A stretch of DNA of 60,284 bases from Armatimonadota bacterium (GTDB lineage Bacteria; Armatimonadota; Chthonomonadetes; Chthonomonadales; CAJBBX01), in contig JAPLCQ010000124.1 in NCBI GenBank assembly GCA_026392115.1, positions 1 to 60,284 on the forward strand. Reading direction: 5' to 3'. This document shows, piece after piece, positions 37,349-44,825 of the stretch. The notes below the pieces were generated by a model. The model worked only from the letters and a program-made list of their open reading frames with translations, searched no databases and was not told the DNA's origin. The position numbers were made by a program, and so were the translations under genes. The number at the start of each line of letters is the position of its first letter. The first letter of the stretch is position 1.

Positions 37349-38312
37349 GGTTCGCTCCTTCGCGTTCGTCGTCGAGCCTCAGCGCTTCGCGCGCGTTGGC
37401 CACGCTTGTTGCCAGTACGTTCAGCATTCCGCTACGCAGCGCGCCCAGGATGGCGGGCGCCTTGTTGGGGTCTGCGGCCACCCCGATCACACAGGGGATG
37501 CGGTGCAGGTCTTCGGCGCCGATGGCCACCACGCGGTCGCCCATGCCGGCGGCCACCGGGCGGCCCTGCTGGTCGAAGAACGAGCCCAGGATATCGCCCA
37601 CGGCCCCGGCCTGGCGCATCCGGATCATGTCCATCTGCGAGAAGCAGCCCATGCGGACCACGGCGCTGTCGTTCTCGGCGTCGCCGATGCCCACCACGGC
37701 GACCTGCGCGTCGGACGCTCGGGCCAGGGCGCCGCGCACGTCGTCGTGGCCCAGGAAGGCCCGGCGCACGGCCGGCGTCTCGGCGTAGGCCGGCGCGAAC
37801 AGGCCCACGGCGGCTCCGCCGAAGCGCTCGGCCATGTCGCGGCTGATGTCGCCGGCGTCCACCCCGCGCGACACGGCCGGCGAGCCGCCGATGGCGGGCA
37901 CGAAGACGCATCCACGGGCGGGCGCCTGCCGGATCGAGGCCGCCACGGCCGCCACGTTGCGCCCCATGCCCACGGCCACCGTCATGCCCGCGTGGAGGTG
38001 GCGGAGCAGGTACTCGCCCACGCGCTGGACCACAAGCTCGCGCTGGAGCGCCTCATCCGAGTGGTCGGCTCCGAGCAGCACGTGCTTCACGCCGAATCGC
38101 GCGCAAATCTCGGCCTCCAGCCGCTCCGTAAGGACCGCCGGCGCGTGGACGGTGATCTCCACGATCCCGGTTTCGCGGGCGCGCTTCAGCAGTCGGCCGA
38201 CCTTCACGCGCGAAAGCCCGAGGCGCTCGGCCACATCGGCCTGCGTCACATCCTCGAGGTAGTAGAGCGCGGCGGCGCGCGCCATGAGTTCGATCTGCGT
38301 GTCGGTTTCCAT
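37341..38312 (-). CDS. SorC/DeoR-type sugar-responsive regulator
   Basis: A 323-residue regulator, first gene of the operon. The HTH is at about 15-55 (AALYYLEDVTQADVAERLGL, SRVKVGRLLKRARETGIV). The rest is a SorC sugar-binding domain (VAVGMGRNVAAVAASI, FVPAIGGSPA, VAVVGIGDAENDSAVVRMG, PCVIGVAADPNKAPAILGAL). Members bind phosphorylated sugars. ATG 38312 is used here; a TTG at 38327 would add five residues. A palindrome 12 bases upstream of the ATG is a likely site for its own binding. Confidence 0.9.
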   Translation of the reverse strand: METDTQIELMARAAALYYLEDVTQADVAERLGLSRVKVGRLLKRARETGIVEITVHAPAVLTERLEAEICARFGVKHVLLGADHSDEALQRELVVQRVGEYLLRHLHAGMTVAVGMGRNVAAVAASIRQAPARGCVFVPAIGGSPAVSRGVDAGDISRDMAERFGGAAVGLFAPAYAETPAVRRAFLGHDDVRGALARASDAQVAVVGIGDAENDSAVVRMGCFSQMDMIRMRQAGAVGDILGSFFDQQGRPVAAGMGDRVVAIGAEDLHRIPCVIGVAADPNKAPAILGALRSGMLNVLATSVANAREALRLDDEREGANRG

Positions 38313-38324
38313 GCCCTGCCTGCG

Positions 38325-38349
38325 CAAATGTTCAGTGCCTGATCATTTG
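38325..38349. promoter_or_regulatory. 25-bp palindromic operator upstream of the SorC gene
   Basis: CAAATGTTCAG, three bases, then CTGATCATTTG: two 11-base arms matching with one mismatch. It lies just downstream of the predicted -10 box, over the expected start of transcription, where a bound repressor would block the operon. Confidence 0.7.
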
Positions 38350-38359
38350 CTCACGACCC

Positions 38360-38389
38360 ATTATGGGCGATGAAGGGCAAGGGGGTCAA
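38360..38389 (-). promoter_or_regulatory. Sigma-70-type promoter of the SorC operon
   Basis: On the minus strand, TTGACC (38389-38384), 18 bases, then CATAAT (38365-38360). The start of transcription would be near 38353, next to the palindrome. Confidence 0.65.
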
Positions 38390-38407
38390 GGGGTCGGCGG
38401 GGGCGCG

Positions 38408-38617
38408 CTATCCGGGGTTCTGGTGACGCCAGAACTCCTGACGGGCCTTTTCGTCCCCGATCGCGGCGTTGATCTCACCGAGGACGGCCGAGGGCTCATG
38501 GCCCGCACGCTTGAGCCGCTCTATCAGCCTCTGTTCGCGCTGCCGCTGATACATGACATAGGAGACAATCAGCAGCGCGATGCCTCCGACGAGCAGCAGA
38601 AGGTCAGCCATGGGCAT
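38408..38617 (-). CDS. Small single-helix membrane protein
   Basis: A 69-residue protein with one transmembrane helix (LLLLVGGIALLIVSYVMY) and a charged, basic-to-acidic cytoplasmic tail (QRQREQRLIERLKRAG, then DEKARQEFWRHQNPG). No domain is recognised. The first ATG lies 3 bases from AGGAG; the third codon, ATG 38611, lies 9 bases from it and may be the real start, giving 67 residues. Confidence 0.6.
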   Translation of the reverse strand: MPMADLLLLVGGIALLIVSYVMYQRQREQRLIERLKRAGHEPSAVLGEINAAIGDEKARQEFWRHQNPG

Positions 38618-38691
38618 GCACTCCTATCGCGTCCGCGGGCGGCGAGTAGCCGCGTTGCGCGGAACGAGGCCATAGAACGCCCGCGGGTCCT

Positions 38692-38716
38692 GTCCGACGG
38701 GTCGGACTCGTCCGAC
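38692..38716. repeat. Three alternating GTCCGAC heptamers
   Basis: GTCCGAC, two bases, GTCGGAC, two bases, GTCCGAC. Heptamers alternate in orientation with a 9-bp period, about 95 bases upstream of the lipoprotein gene. Could be a regulator-binding array or a small hairpin. Confidence 0.6.
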
Positions 38717-38811
38717 TTGCCCGAAGCCCCTTCGCCCCAAGTGTTTCCGGCCCCGGCGCGCATCTATAGTATGATACGCGGCGCGGGCCGCGGTTTGGGG
38801 GGATACGTGAC

Positions 38812-39933
38812 ATGAGAAGGACGAGCACTGTGGCGGCCGCCCTGCCGGCCGTGGTCTGTCTGGGAGCGTTGATCGGGTGCCGCGCCACTTCGGCCGAGGA
38901 GGTTCGGCTGGACGCCAACCGGACGCTGGGCGCGGCTGTGACCTTCCGCAACCTCTCGGTGGCGCCGGTCTACGACAGCCGCGCGGTGGTTGCGGACACC
39001 TACACCACGCTGGACGAAGGCCTCAAGGCCAGGACCGTCACCGTGAAGGAGAGCCCCCAGGGCGGCGACGTCAACCGGCTCTACGTCAGCAACCTGGGAA
39101 AGAAGCCGGTCTATATCATCGGCGGCGAGGTGATCCTGGGCGGGCAGCAGGACCGCTGCATCGGCAAAGACCTGCTGCTCAAGCCCGGCGCGAAGGCGGT
39201 GCCGATCACGGTCTTCTGCGTCGAGCATGGCCGCTGGTCGGGCACCGCCTCGTTCACGGGCAGCGCGAAGACGCTTGCATCCCAGACGATCCGCCTGAGC
39301 GCGCAGGATGGCGCCGTGGTGGCCGCCGTGCCGGAACCGACACGGACGCGGCCCGGCGGGCTGATCAACCGGAACCAGGCGTCGGGCGAGGCGGCGGGCT
39401 CGTACGAGCGGATCAGCCGGAGGCAGACGGATGTCTGGGCCGCTGTGGCGCAGAAGAACGCCCGGTTCAAGGCCGCACCGGCGTCGGGCACCTATCGCGA
39501 AGTGCTACAGGGCACGGGCGGTAACTCGGGCGCCAGCGTCGACCCCTACGTCAAGGCGCTCTCCGGCGCCCTCCCGGCGGACAAGCGGCTGGTCGGCGTC
39601 GTGACGGCGGTGGACGGCAAGGTGGTCGCGGCCGACGTCTTCGGCGAGCCGGCCCTCTTCCGCAAGCTCTGGCCCAAGCTGCTCCGGAGCTACGCCTCCG
39701 ACGCGGCCGAGGCGTCGAACGGCAAGCCGGCGCCGGCCCGCCCGGTCACTCCGGCATCTGCCCGCGCGTTCCTGGCTGAGGCCGCATCCGGCGCCGGCAA
39801 GGCGGTGGACCGCGCGGCCGACACCACCATCACGCGGCTCGAGGGCCGCAAGGCCGTGCTGTACCGCTCCGGCGCGTCGGCCGGAGGAGCCATGGCGGGC
39901 AAGGCGGTACACGAAAACTACCTGGCCAAGTAG
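38812..39933 (+). CDS. ARPP-1-like lipoprotein
   Basis: A 373-residue protein. The signal sequence ends in a lipobox (GALIGC, Cys about 23). The body resembles the ARPP-1 domain: NLSVAPVYDSRA, YVSNLGKKPVYIIGGEVILG, GQQDRCIGKDLLLKPGAK, VFCVEHGRW. The C-terminus holds RLVGVVTAVDGKVVAADVFG. The function of this family is not established; the name comes from its association with ADP-ribosylglycohydrolase, rhodanese and phosphatase-type proteins. The ATG follows a G-run by about 8 bases. TATAGT/TATGAT at 38765-38775 may be the -10. No neighbour obviously shares its job. Confidence 0.72.
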   Translation: MRRTSTVAAALPAVVCLGALIGCRATSAEEVRLDANRTLGAAVTFRNLSVAPVYDSRAVVADTYTTLDEGLKARTVTVKESPQGGDVNRLYVSNLGKKPVYIIGGEVILGGQQDRCIGKDLLLKPGAKAVPITVFCVEHGRWSGTASFTGSAKTLASQTIRLSAQDGAVVAAVPEPTRTRPGGLINRNQASGEAAGSYERISRRQTDVWAAVAQKNARFKAAPASGTYREVLQGTGGNSGASVDPYVKALSGALPADKRLVGVVTAVDGKVVAADVFGEPALFRKLWPKLLRSYASDAAEASNGKPAPARPVTPASARAFLAEAASGAGKAVDRAADTTITRLEGRKAVLYRSGASAGGAMAGKAVHENYLAK

Positions 39934-40030
39934 CGGAGGGCGGCCGGCGTAGCCGGGCGAAGCGGGCGTTGGTACAATAGGGCATCGTTGCTCTGCATTC
40001 CCACGGATCATGCGTTCCGGAGCGGACCGG

Positions 40031-40732
40031 ATGGCCTACATCAAGCGCATACTCTGCCTGGCCAGTTCGCGCCGGCCGCCGGCCGGGCGCTGCATCGCCG
40101 GCGTGGAGTGTGATGACGACGGTCTGGGCGCCTGGGTGCGGCCGGTGAGCCCCCGGCGCTCACGCGAGGTCTCAGAGGAGGAGCGTGCCTACCGCGACGG
40201 GTCGGAGCCCCGGGTGTTCGACCTGATCGATGTGCCGCTTCTCTCCCGTGCGCCGTCCGGCCACCAGACCGAGAACCACGTCCTCGACCCGTCGCGCCAC
40301 TGGGAGCGCGTGGGGCGTGCGCCATGGGAGCGTGCCCTGGCTGTCGTGGCTCCGGTCGACGCGCCGCTCTGGGCGTCCGGCGGTTCCACGGTGGGCGGGC
40401 TCAATGACCGCGTGCCCGACGATGCCGCCGCCGTCGAGGGCCGCTCGCTGATGCTGGTTCGGCCGGCGCACCTGACGTTGGAGGCGACCGAGGAGGCTGG
40501 TGCGCCGGGCACGGTGCGGCGCCGGGTGCGTGCCGCCTTCGAATGGGCCGAGATCACGTACCGGATCACCGTCACCGACCCGGTGGCGGAGGAGCGCTGT
40601 CTGGTGGCGCCTGAAGGCATCCTCGTGCTGCGCGACGCCCTCGTCTGCGTTTCGCTCAGCGAGGGCTACAAGGGCTTCGCCTACAAACTGGCTGCCTCGG
40701 TGCTGACGCCGGGGCGGGCGGGAGGGGCATGA
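40031..40732 (+). CDS. Dual OB-domain (DuOB-like) protein
   Basis: A 233-residue protein. MAYIKRILCLASSRRPPAGRC, then GAWVRPVS, DLIDVPLL, HQTENHVLD, YRITVTDP and CVSLSEGYKGFAYKLAASVL fit the dual OB-fold proteins that sit beside DUF488 genes. OB folds usually bind nucleic acid or nucleotides. ATG 40031 has GGAG about 10 bases upstream and is preferred over ATG 40010. Its end overlaps the first DUF488 gene by four bases. A TACAAT at 39973-39978 may be the -10. The activity is unknown; the family name is from memory and unverified. Confidence 0.65.
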   Translation: MAYIKRILCLASSRRPPAGRCIAGVECDDDGLGAWVRPVSPRRSREVSEEERAYRDGSEPRVFDLIDVPLLSRAPSGHQTENHVLDPSRHWERVGRAPWERALAVVAPVDAPLWASGGSTVGGLNDRVPDDAAAVEGRSLMLVRPAHLTLEATEEAGAPGTVRRRVRAAFEWAEITYRITVTDPVAEERCLVAPEGILVLRDALVCVSLSEGYKGFAYKLAASVLTPGRAGGA

Positions 40733-41343
40733 GCGGCACACTCTACACCATCGGCCACTCCAACCACGCGATCGATGGCCTTCTGGGACTGCTTCGCCGC
40801 CACGGCGTGAATGCGGTGGCCGACGTCCGCTCGCATCCCTACAGCCGCCTATACCCCCAGTTCGGCAGGGAGCTGCTGGCGGCGCGGCTGACCGAGGCCG
40901 GCATCGCCTATGCCTATCTCGGCAAGGAGCTGGGCGCCCGGCCCGACGACCCCGGATGCTACGTGGGTGGCAAGGTCGACTTCGGCCTGCTGGCCGCCAC
41001 TCCGGCCTTCCTGCGCGGGCTCGACGGCGTGGAGGCCGGCATGCGCACACGGACGGTGGCCCTGCTCTGCGCCGAGAAAGACCCGCTGACGTGCCACCGG
41101 ACCCTCCTTGTGGCCCGGCATCTGCGCGAACGGGGCGTCGCCGTGAGCCACATCCTGGCCGACGGCACGTTGGAGACGCATGAGGCGGCGCTGGCCCGGC
41201 TCCTTCGCGAGTACAAGCTGGCCGAGCGCGACCTGTTCCATGAGCCGGAGGAGGTCATCGCCGAGGCCTACGCCCTGCGCGGAGCAAAGATCGCCTACGA
41301 GGAGCGGCCGGCCGCCGGAGCCGACCGGGGAGAGATCGAGTGA
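40729..41343 (+). CDS. DUF488 family protein (first copy)
   Basis: A 204-residue DUF488 protein. Motifs are LYTIGHSNH, VADVRSHPYSRLYPQFGR, AYLGKELGARP and LLCAEKDPLTCHRTLLVARHL. The conserved Arg/His/Cys residues suggest a nucleotide- or phosphate-binding pocket, but no reaction is established for the family. The overlap with the upstream dual-OB gene (ATGA) and with the next DUF488 gene (GTGA) indicates one operon and probably one complex. Confidence 0.85.
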   Translation: MSGTLYTIGHSNHAIDGLLGLLRRHGVNAVADVRSHPYSRLYPQFGRELLAARLTEAGIAYAYLGKELGARPDDPGCYVGGKVDFGLLAATPAFLRGLDGVEAGMRTRTVALLCAEKDPLTCHRTLLVARHLRERGVAVSHILADGTLETHEAALARLLREYKLAERDLFHEPEEVIAEAYALRGAKIAYEERPAAGADRGEIE

Positions 41344-41774
41344 CCTTGTACACGATCGGTTTCACGGAGACCACGGCGGAATCGTTCTTCGCACGGCTCG
41401 CGGCTGCCGGGGTCACGAAGGTCATCGATGTGCGCCTGAACAACGTGTCGCAACTGGCCGGCTTCGCCAAGAGGCAGGACCTGCCCTACTTCCTCAGGGC
41501 GCTGGCAGGCATCGGTTACGAGCATCGCCCGGAGTTCGCGCCGACGCAGGAGATACTGGACGCCTTCAAGAAGCAGCGCGGCGACTGGTCGGCGTACGAG
41601 GGCGCATTCACAGCGCTCCTCCGCGACCGCGGCGCCGAATCCGTTGTTGAGCCCTCCGACCTGGACGGGGCCTGCCTGCTCTGCAGCGAACGGGAGCCCG
41701 TCCACTGCCACCGACGGCTGGTCGCCGAGCACCTGGCGGCGCTCATGCCGGGCCTGTCGGTCGTCCACCTGTAG
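41340..41774 (+). CDS. DUF488 family protein (second, short copy)
   Basis: A 144-residue DUF488 protein of the shorter type: LYTIGFTETTAESFFARLA, VIDVRLNNVSQLAGFAKRQDL, YEHRPEFAPTQ, LLCSEREPVHCHRRLVAEHL. It starts at GTG 41340, overlapping the first copy by four bases. The two copies have the same core motifs but different loops, so they likely act on different ligands or form a heteromer. Confidence 0.85.
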   Translation: MTLYTIGFTETTAESFFARLAAAGVTKVIDVRLNNVSQLAGFAKRQDLPYFLRALAGIGYEHRPEFAPTQEILDAFKKQRGDWSAYEGAFTALLRDRGAESVVEPSDLDGACLLCSEREPVHCHRRLVAEHLAALMPGLSVVHL

Positions 41775-41792
41775 CGGCAGAGGAGCAGCAGG

Positions 41793-41835
41793 AACGGGGC
41801 CGTCCGACCGGTCAGGCAGGTCGGACGGCCCCGTT
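41793..41835. terminator. Perfect 17-bp hairpin between convergent genes
   Basis: A perfect 17-bp inverted repeat (core GGGGCCGTCCGACC) with a nine-base loop fills the gap between the DUF488 stop and the RCC1 stop. It lacks a long T-run but is placed as a bidirectional terminator. Confidence 0.7.
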
Positions 41836-41838
41836 GCC

Positions 41839-42712
41839 CTACGGCACGACGTTGAACGCGGTGTTCGCCGTCACCGGGAGGTACCAGGCGTCTCCCGCAA
41901 ACTCGGCCGAGGCGGAGTGCGCGCTGGCGGGTTCGCTGGCGGGGATGGCCCAGGCTGCGTTGGCCCAGCCGTTGGCGGCCGTTGCGGCGGCGCCGATGGG
42001 GGTGCCGTTGACGCTGAAGGTGATTGACTTGCCGGGTTGGATCAGGTAGTCCGGCAGGCTGCGGACGTAGGCCTGGAGCGGGTGGCTCGTGCCGCGCTTG
42101 CCGCTGCGGACGTAGGGCCAGACGTAGAGGTCGCCGGCCGTCACGGTCAGCTTGCCGGTGTTGGCCGAGGCCATGAACCCGCCGTCGCCCGCCCACTCGC
42201 CGCGGATCACTCGCGTCCCGGCGCCGGCGCCTTCGGGTACGGTGTAGCCGATCGGGAGGCAGCCTGTGGCGTTGGTGTTGCCGGAACCCAGGGCTGTACC
42301 GTCGAGCCTGATGGTCATCAGCTTGCCCGAGGGCGCCAGCGTGTTGTTGGTGAGGAACAGGTAGGCCTTAAGGACTGTGTAGCCCTTGACCTGTGCGGTG
42401 CGGTCCACCACGTAGACCTTGGTCGCCACGGTCTGCGCCGTGAGTGTGGCGGTCGTCGATGAAGCAAGGTATCCGGCATCACCGGCGAACTCCACCGTAA
42501 TGGTCCTGACCGCGGACCCGGGCCCAATGACCCAATCGTGGGCGGCTTGCCCGTTCGCGTCGGTTGCCGTTGAGCCGACGGCGACGCCGTCAATCTGGAA
42601 GTCCAGGGCCCGACCCGCAAGCCAAGCATTGTCGCTGAGGCGCTTGAGGTAGCCCTTCAGCGTTGCGGTAGTGGTGATGATCCCAGAGCGGTCCGGCGCG
42701 TATATGGAGGTG
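41839..42712. repeat. Direct repeat (copy 1) of the Ig-like tail sequence
   Basis: Closely matches 43955-44825 at DNA level over about 870 bases, for example around the LYxWPYVRSGKRGTS segment. The propeller parts of the same genes are far less alike, so the tails have been duplicated or homogenised. Confidence 0.75.
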
Positions 42713-43854
42713 CTGGTCCGCGGGGGTAACAGCGCGATGCCGTGGTTGGATCCGGCCCTGATCGCCACCACGCCGGCCAGGCCGAAGACCTTAACCGGTA
42801 TGCTGCTGTTCGCTCCCGTGTTGTCGCCCAGCTCTCCCTGTTCGTTCAGTCCCCACGACCACGCGGTTCCGTCGGATCTCAGCGCAAGGCTGTATGGCCC
42901 ACCGGCGGCGACGGCAACGCACCCGGTCAGGCTGGAGACCTGGACCGGTGTGAGGCTATCCGTCGTCGAGCCGTCGCCGAGTTGCCCGCCGTAGTTCGCT
43001 CCCCACGCCCAGGCGGTGCCGTCGGACTTGCACGCAAGACTGTGCGCCGCACCTCCCGCGATGCTGGTCACGTCCGTAAGGCCGGAGACCTGAACCGGGC
43101 TCAGGCTGGTCGTAGTGGTTCCGTCTCCGATCTGACCGGAGCCGTTCTCACCCCATGCCCATACCGTGCCGTCGGACTTCAGGGCCAGGCTGTGCACGCC
43201 CCCTCCGGCGATGGCCACGATGCCGGTGATGCCGGGGACCTGAACGGGGACCAACCGTGCCGTTGTGGCGCCGTCGCCGACCTGGCCGGACCAGTTCGCT
43301 CCCCATGCCCATACCGTGCCGTCGGACCTGAGCGCCAGGCTGTGGTAGCCCCCGCCCGAAATCGCGATGACGCTTGTGAGGCCAGAGACTGGTACCGATG
43401 TCCATCGGTTCGTGGTCGTGCCGTCGCCGACGGGTCCGTTGCCGTTGGCGCCCCAGGCACGGATCGTGCCGTCTGCAAGCAGCGCCAGGTTGTGCAGTGC
43501 GCCGGCCGCGACCGCAGTGGAGCCTGAGATGCCGGACACCTGCACCGGCGTGGAGCGCGTCGTGGTGGTCCCGTCGCCGACGGTGCCCCATGTGTTCTCG
43601 CCCCAGGCCCAAACAGTGCCGTCCGACCTGAGCAACATCGAGTGGTACTGCCCGCCCGCCGCACCAACGACGGCTGCCACACCGGCGATCCGCACCGGAG
43701 CGTAGCGGTTGAACGTAGTGCCGTCGCCTAGTTGGCGATGGCTGTTGGCGCCCCAATCCCAGGCGTTGTCGTCAGCGGACGCCTGCCCGCCCACCATCCC
43801 CGTGCCCGAGCACAGTATCGCAAAGAGGCCGACCCGCCACACCGAGGTCTGCAA
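41839..43854 (-). CDS. Exported RCC1-repeat propeller with Ig-like tail (copy 1)
   Basis: A 671-residue protein. The signal peptide (about 1-27) precedes seven RCC1 repeats (about 30-395, variants of VWAWGENTWGTVGDGTTT), enough for one seven-bladed propeller. Three Ig-like modules follow: SIYAPDRSGIITTTATLKGYL, TKVYVVDRTAQVKGYTVLKAYL, and LYVWPYVRSGKRGTSHPLQ. It ends TAFNVVP. AAGGAG lies 6 bases before the ATG. It is a tandem paralogue of the gene at 43955, most alike in the tail. In bacteria such propellers commonly bind other proteins or glycans at the surface; the ligand is unknown. Confidence 0.88.
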   Translation of the reverse strand: MQTSVWRVGLFAILCSGTGMVGGQASADDNAWDWGANSHRQLGDGTTFNRYAPVRIAGVAAVVGAAGGQYHSMLLRSDGTVWAWGENTWGTVGDGTTTTRSTPVQVSGISGSTAVAAGALHNLALLADGTIRAWGANGNGPVGDGTTTNRWTSVPVSGLTSVIAISGGGYHSLALRSDGTVWAWGANWSGQVGDGATTARLVPVQVPGITGIVAIAGGGVHSLALKSDGTVWAWGENGSGQIGDGTTTTSLSPVQVSGLTDVTSIAGGAAHSLACKSDGTAWAWGANYGGQLGDGSTTDSLTPVQVSSLTGCVAVAAGGPYSLALRSDGTAWSWGLNEQGELGDNTGANSSIPVKVFGLAGVVAIRAGSNHGIALLPPRTSTSIYAPDRSGIITTTATLKGYLKRLSDNAWLAGRALDFQIDGVAVGSTATDANGQAAHDWVIGPGSAVRTITVEFAGDAGYLASSTTATLTAQTVATKVYVVDRTAQVKGYTVLKAYLFLTNNTLAPSGKLMTIRLDGTALGSGNTNATGCLPIGYTVPEGAGAGTRVIRGEWAGDGGFMASANTGKLTVTAGDLYVWPYVRSGKRGTSHPLQAYVRSLPDYLIQPGKSITFSVNGTPIGAAATAANGWANAAWAIPASEPASAHSASAEFAGDAWYLPVTANTAFNVVP

Positions 43855-43954
43855 TGGAAGACTCCTTCATTCCTGTCTATAGAACTCTACGAACTAGCGG
43901 GAAGAAAGTCTCCATCACAAGCGTGATGCGGCGGGCCGGCGTCGCTCTGCCCCG

Positions 43955-44825
43955 TTACGGCACCACGTTGAACGCGGTGTTCGCCGTCACCGGCAGGTAC
44001 CAGGCATCGCCGGCGAACTCAGCCGTGGCTGTGTGGGCGCCGGTAGGCTCACCGGCGGGGATGGTCCATGTGGTCGAAGCCCAGCCGTTGGCGGCCGTGG
44101 CGACCGTGCCGATGGGGGTGCCGTTGACGCTGAAGGTGATGGGCTTGCCGGGTTGGATCACGTAGTCGGGCAGGCTGCGGACGTAGGCCTGGAGCGGGTG
44201 GCTGGTGCCGCGCTTGCCGCTGCGGACGTAGGGCCAGATATAGAGGTCGCCCTTGGTCACCGTCAGCTTGCCGGTGTTGGCGGAAGCCGTGTAGCCGCCG
44301 TCGCCCGCCCACTCGCTCCGGATCACGCGCGTCCCGGCGCCGGCGCCCTCGGGCGCCGTATAGCCGAGTTGCACATATCCCGCGGGCCTCGTGGTGTCCG
44401 TTCCGAGAGTCGAGCCGTCCAGCTTGACCGTCATGAGCTTGCCGCCGACGGGCGTGTTGTTGAGGAGGTAGAGGTACGCCTTCAGCACCACGTAGGACTT
44501 CACCTTCGCGGTGCGGTCCACCACGTAGACCTTCGTCGCCACGGTCTGGGCGGTCAGGGCCGCGGTGGCGGACGAAGGCTTGTAGTCGATCTCGCCGGCG
44601 AACTGGACCTTGATCGTGCGGCTTGCGGATCCGGCACTGATGAGCCAGCTGAGGGCGGCTTGCCCGTTGGCATCGGTCGCGGCGAATCCGACGGAGACGC
44701 CGTCGACCAGGAAGTCGAGCGACCTGCCCGCCAGCCAGGCGTTGTCCGGCAGGCGCTTCAGGTAGCCCTTCAGGGCGACCGTCGTGGTGATGATGCCCGT
44801 GCGGTCGGGCGCATAGATGGACGTA
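43955..44825. repeat. Direct repeat (copy 2) of the Ig-like tail sequence
   Basis: Partner of the copy at 41839-42712. Confidence 0.75.
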
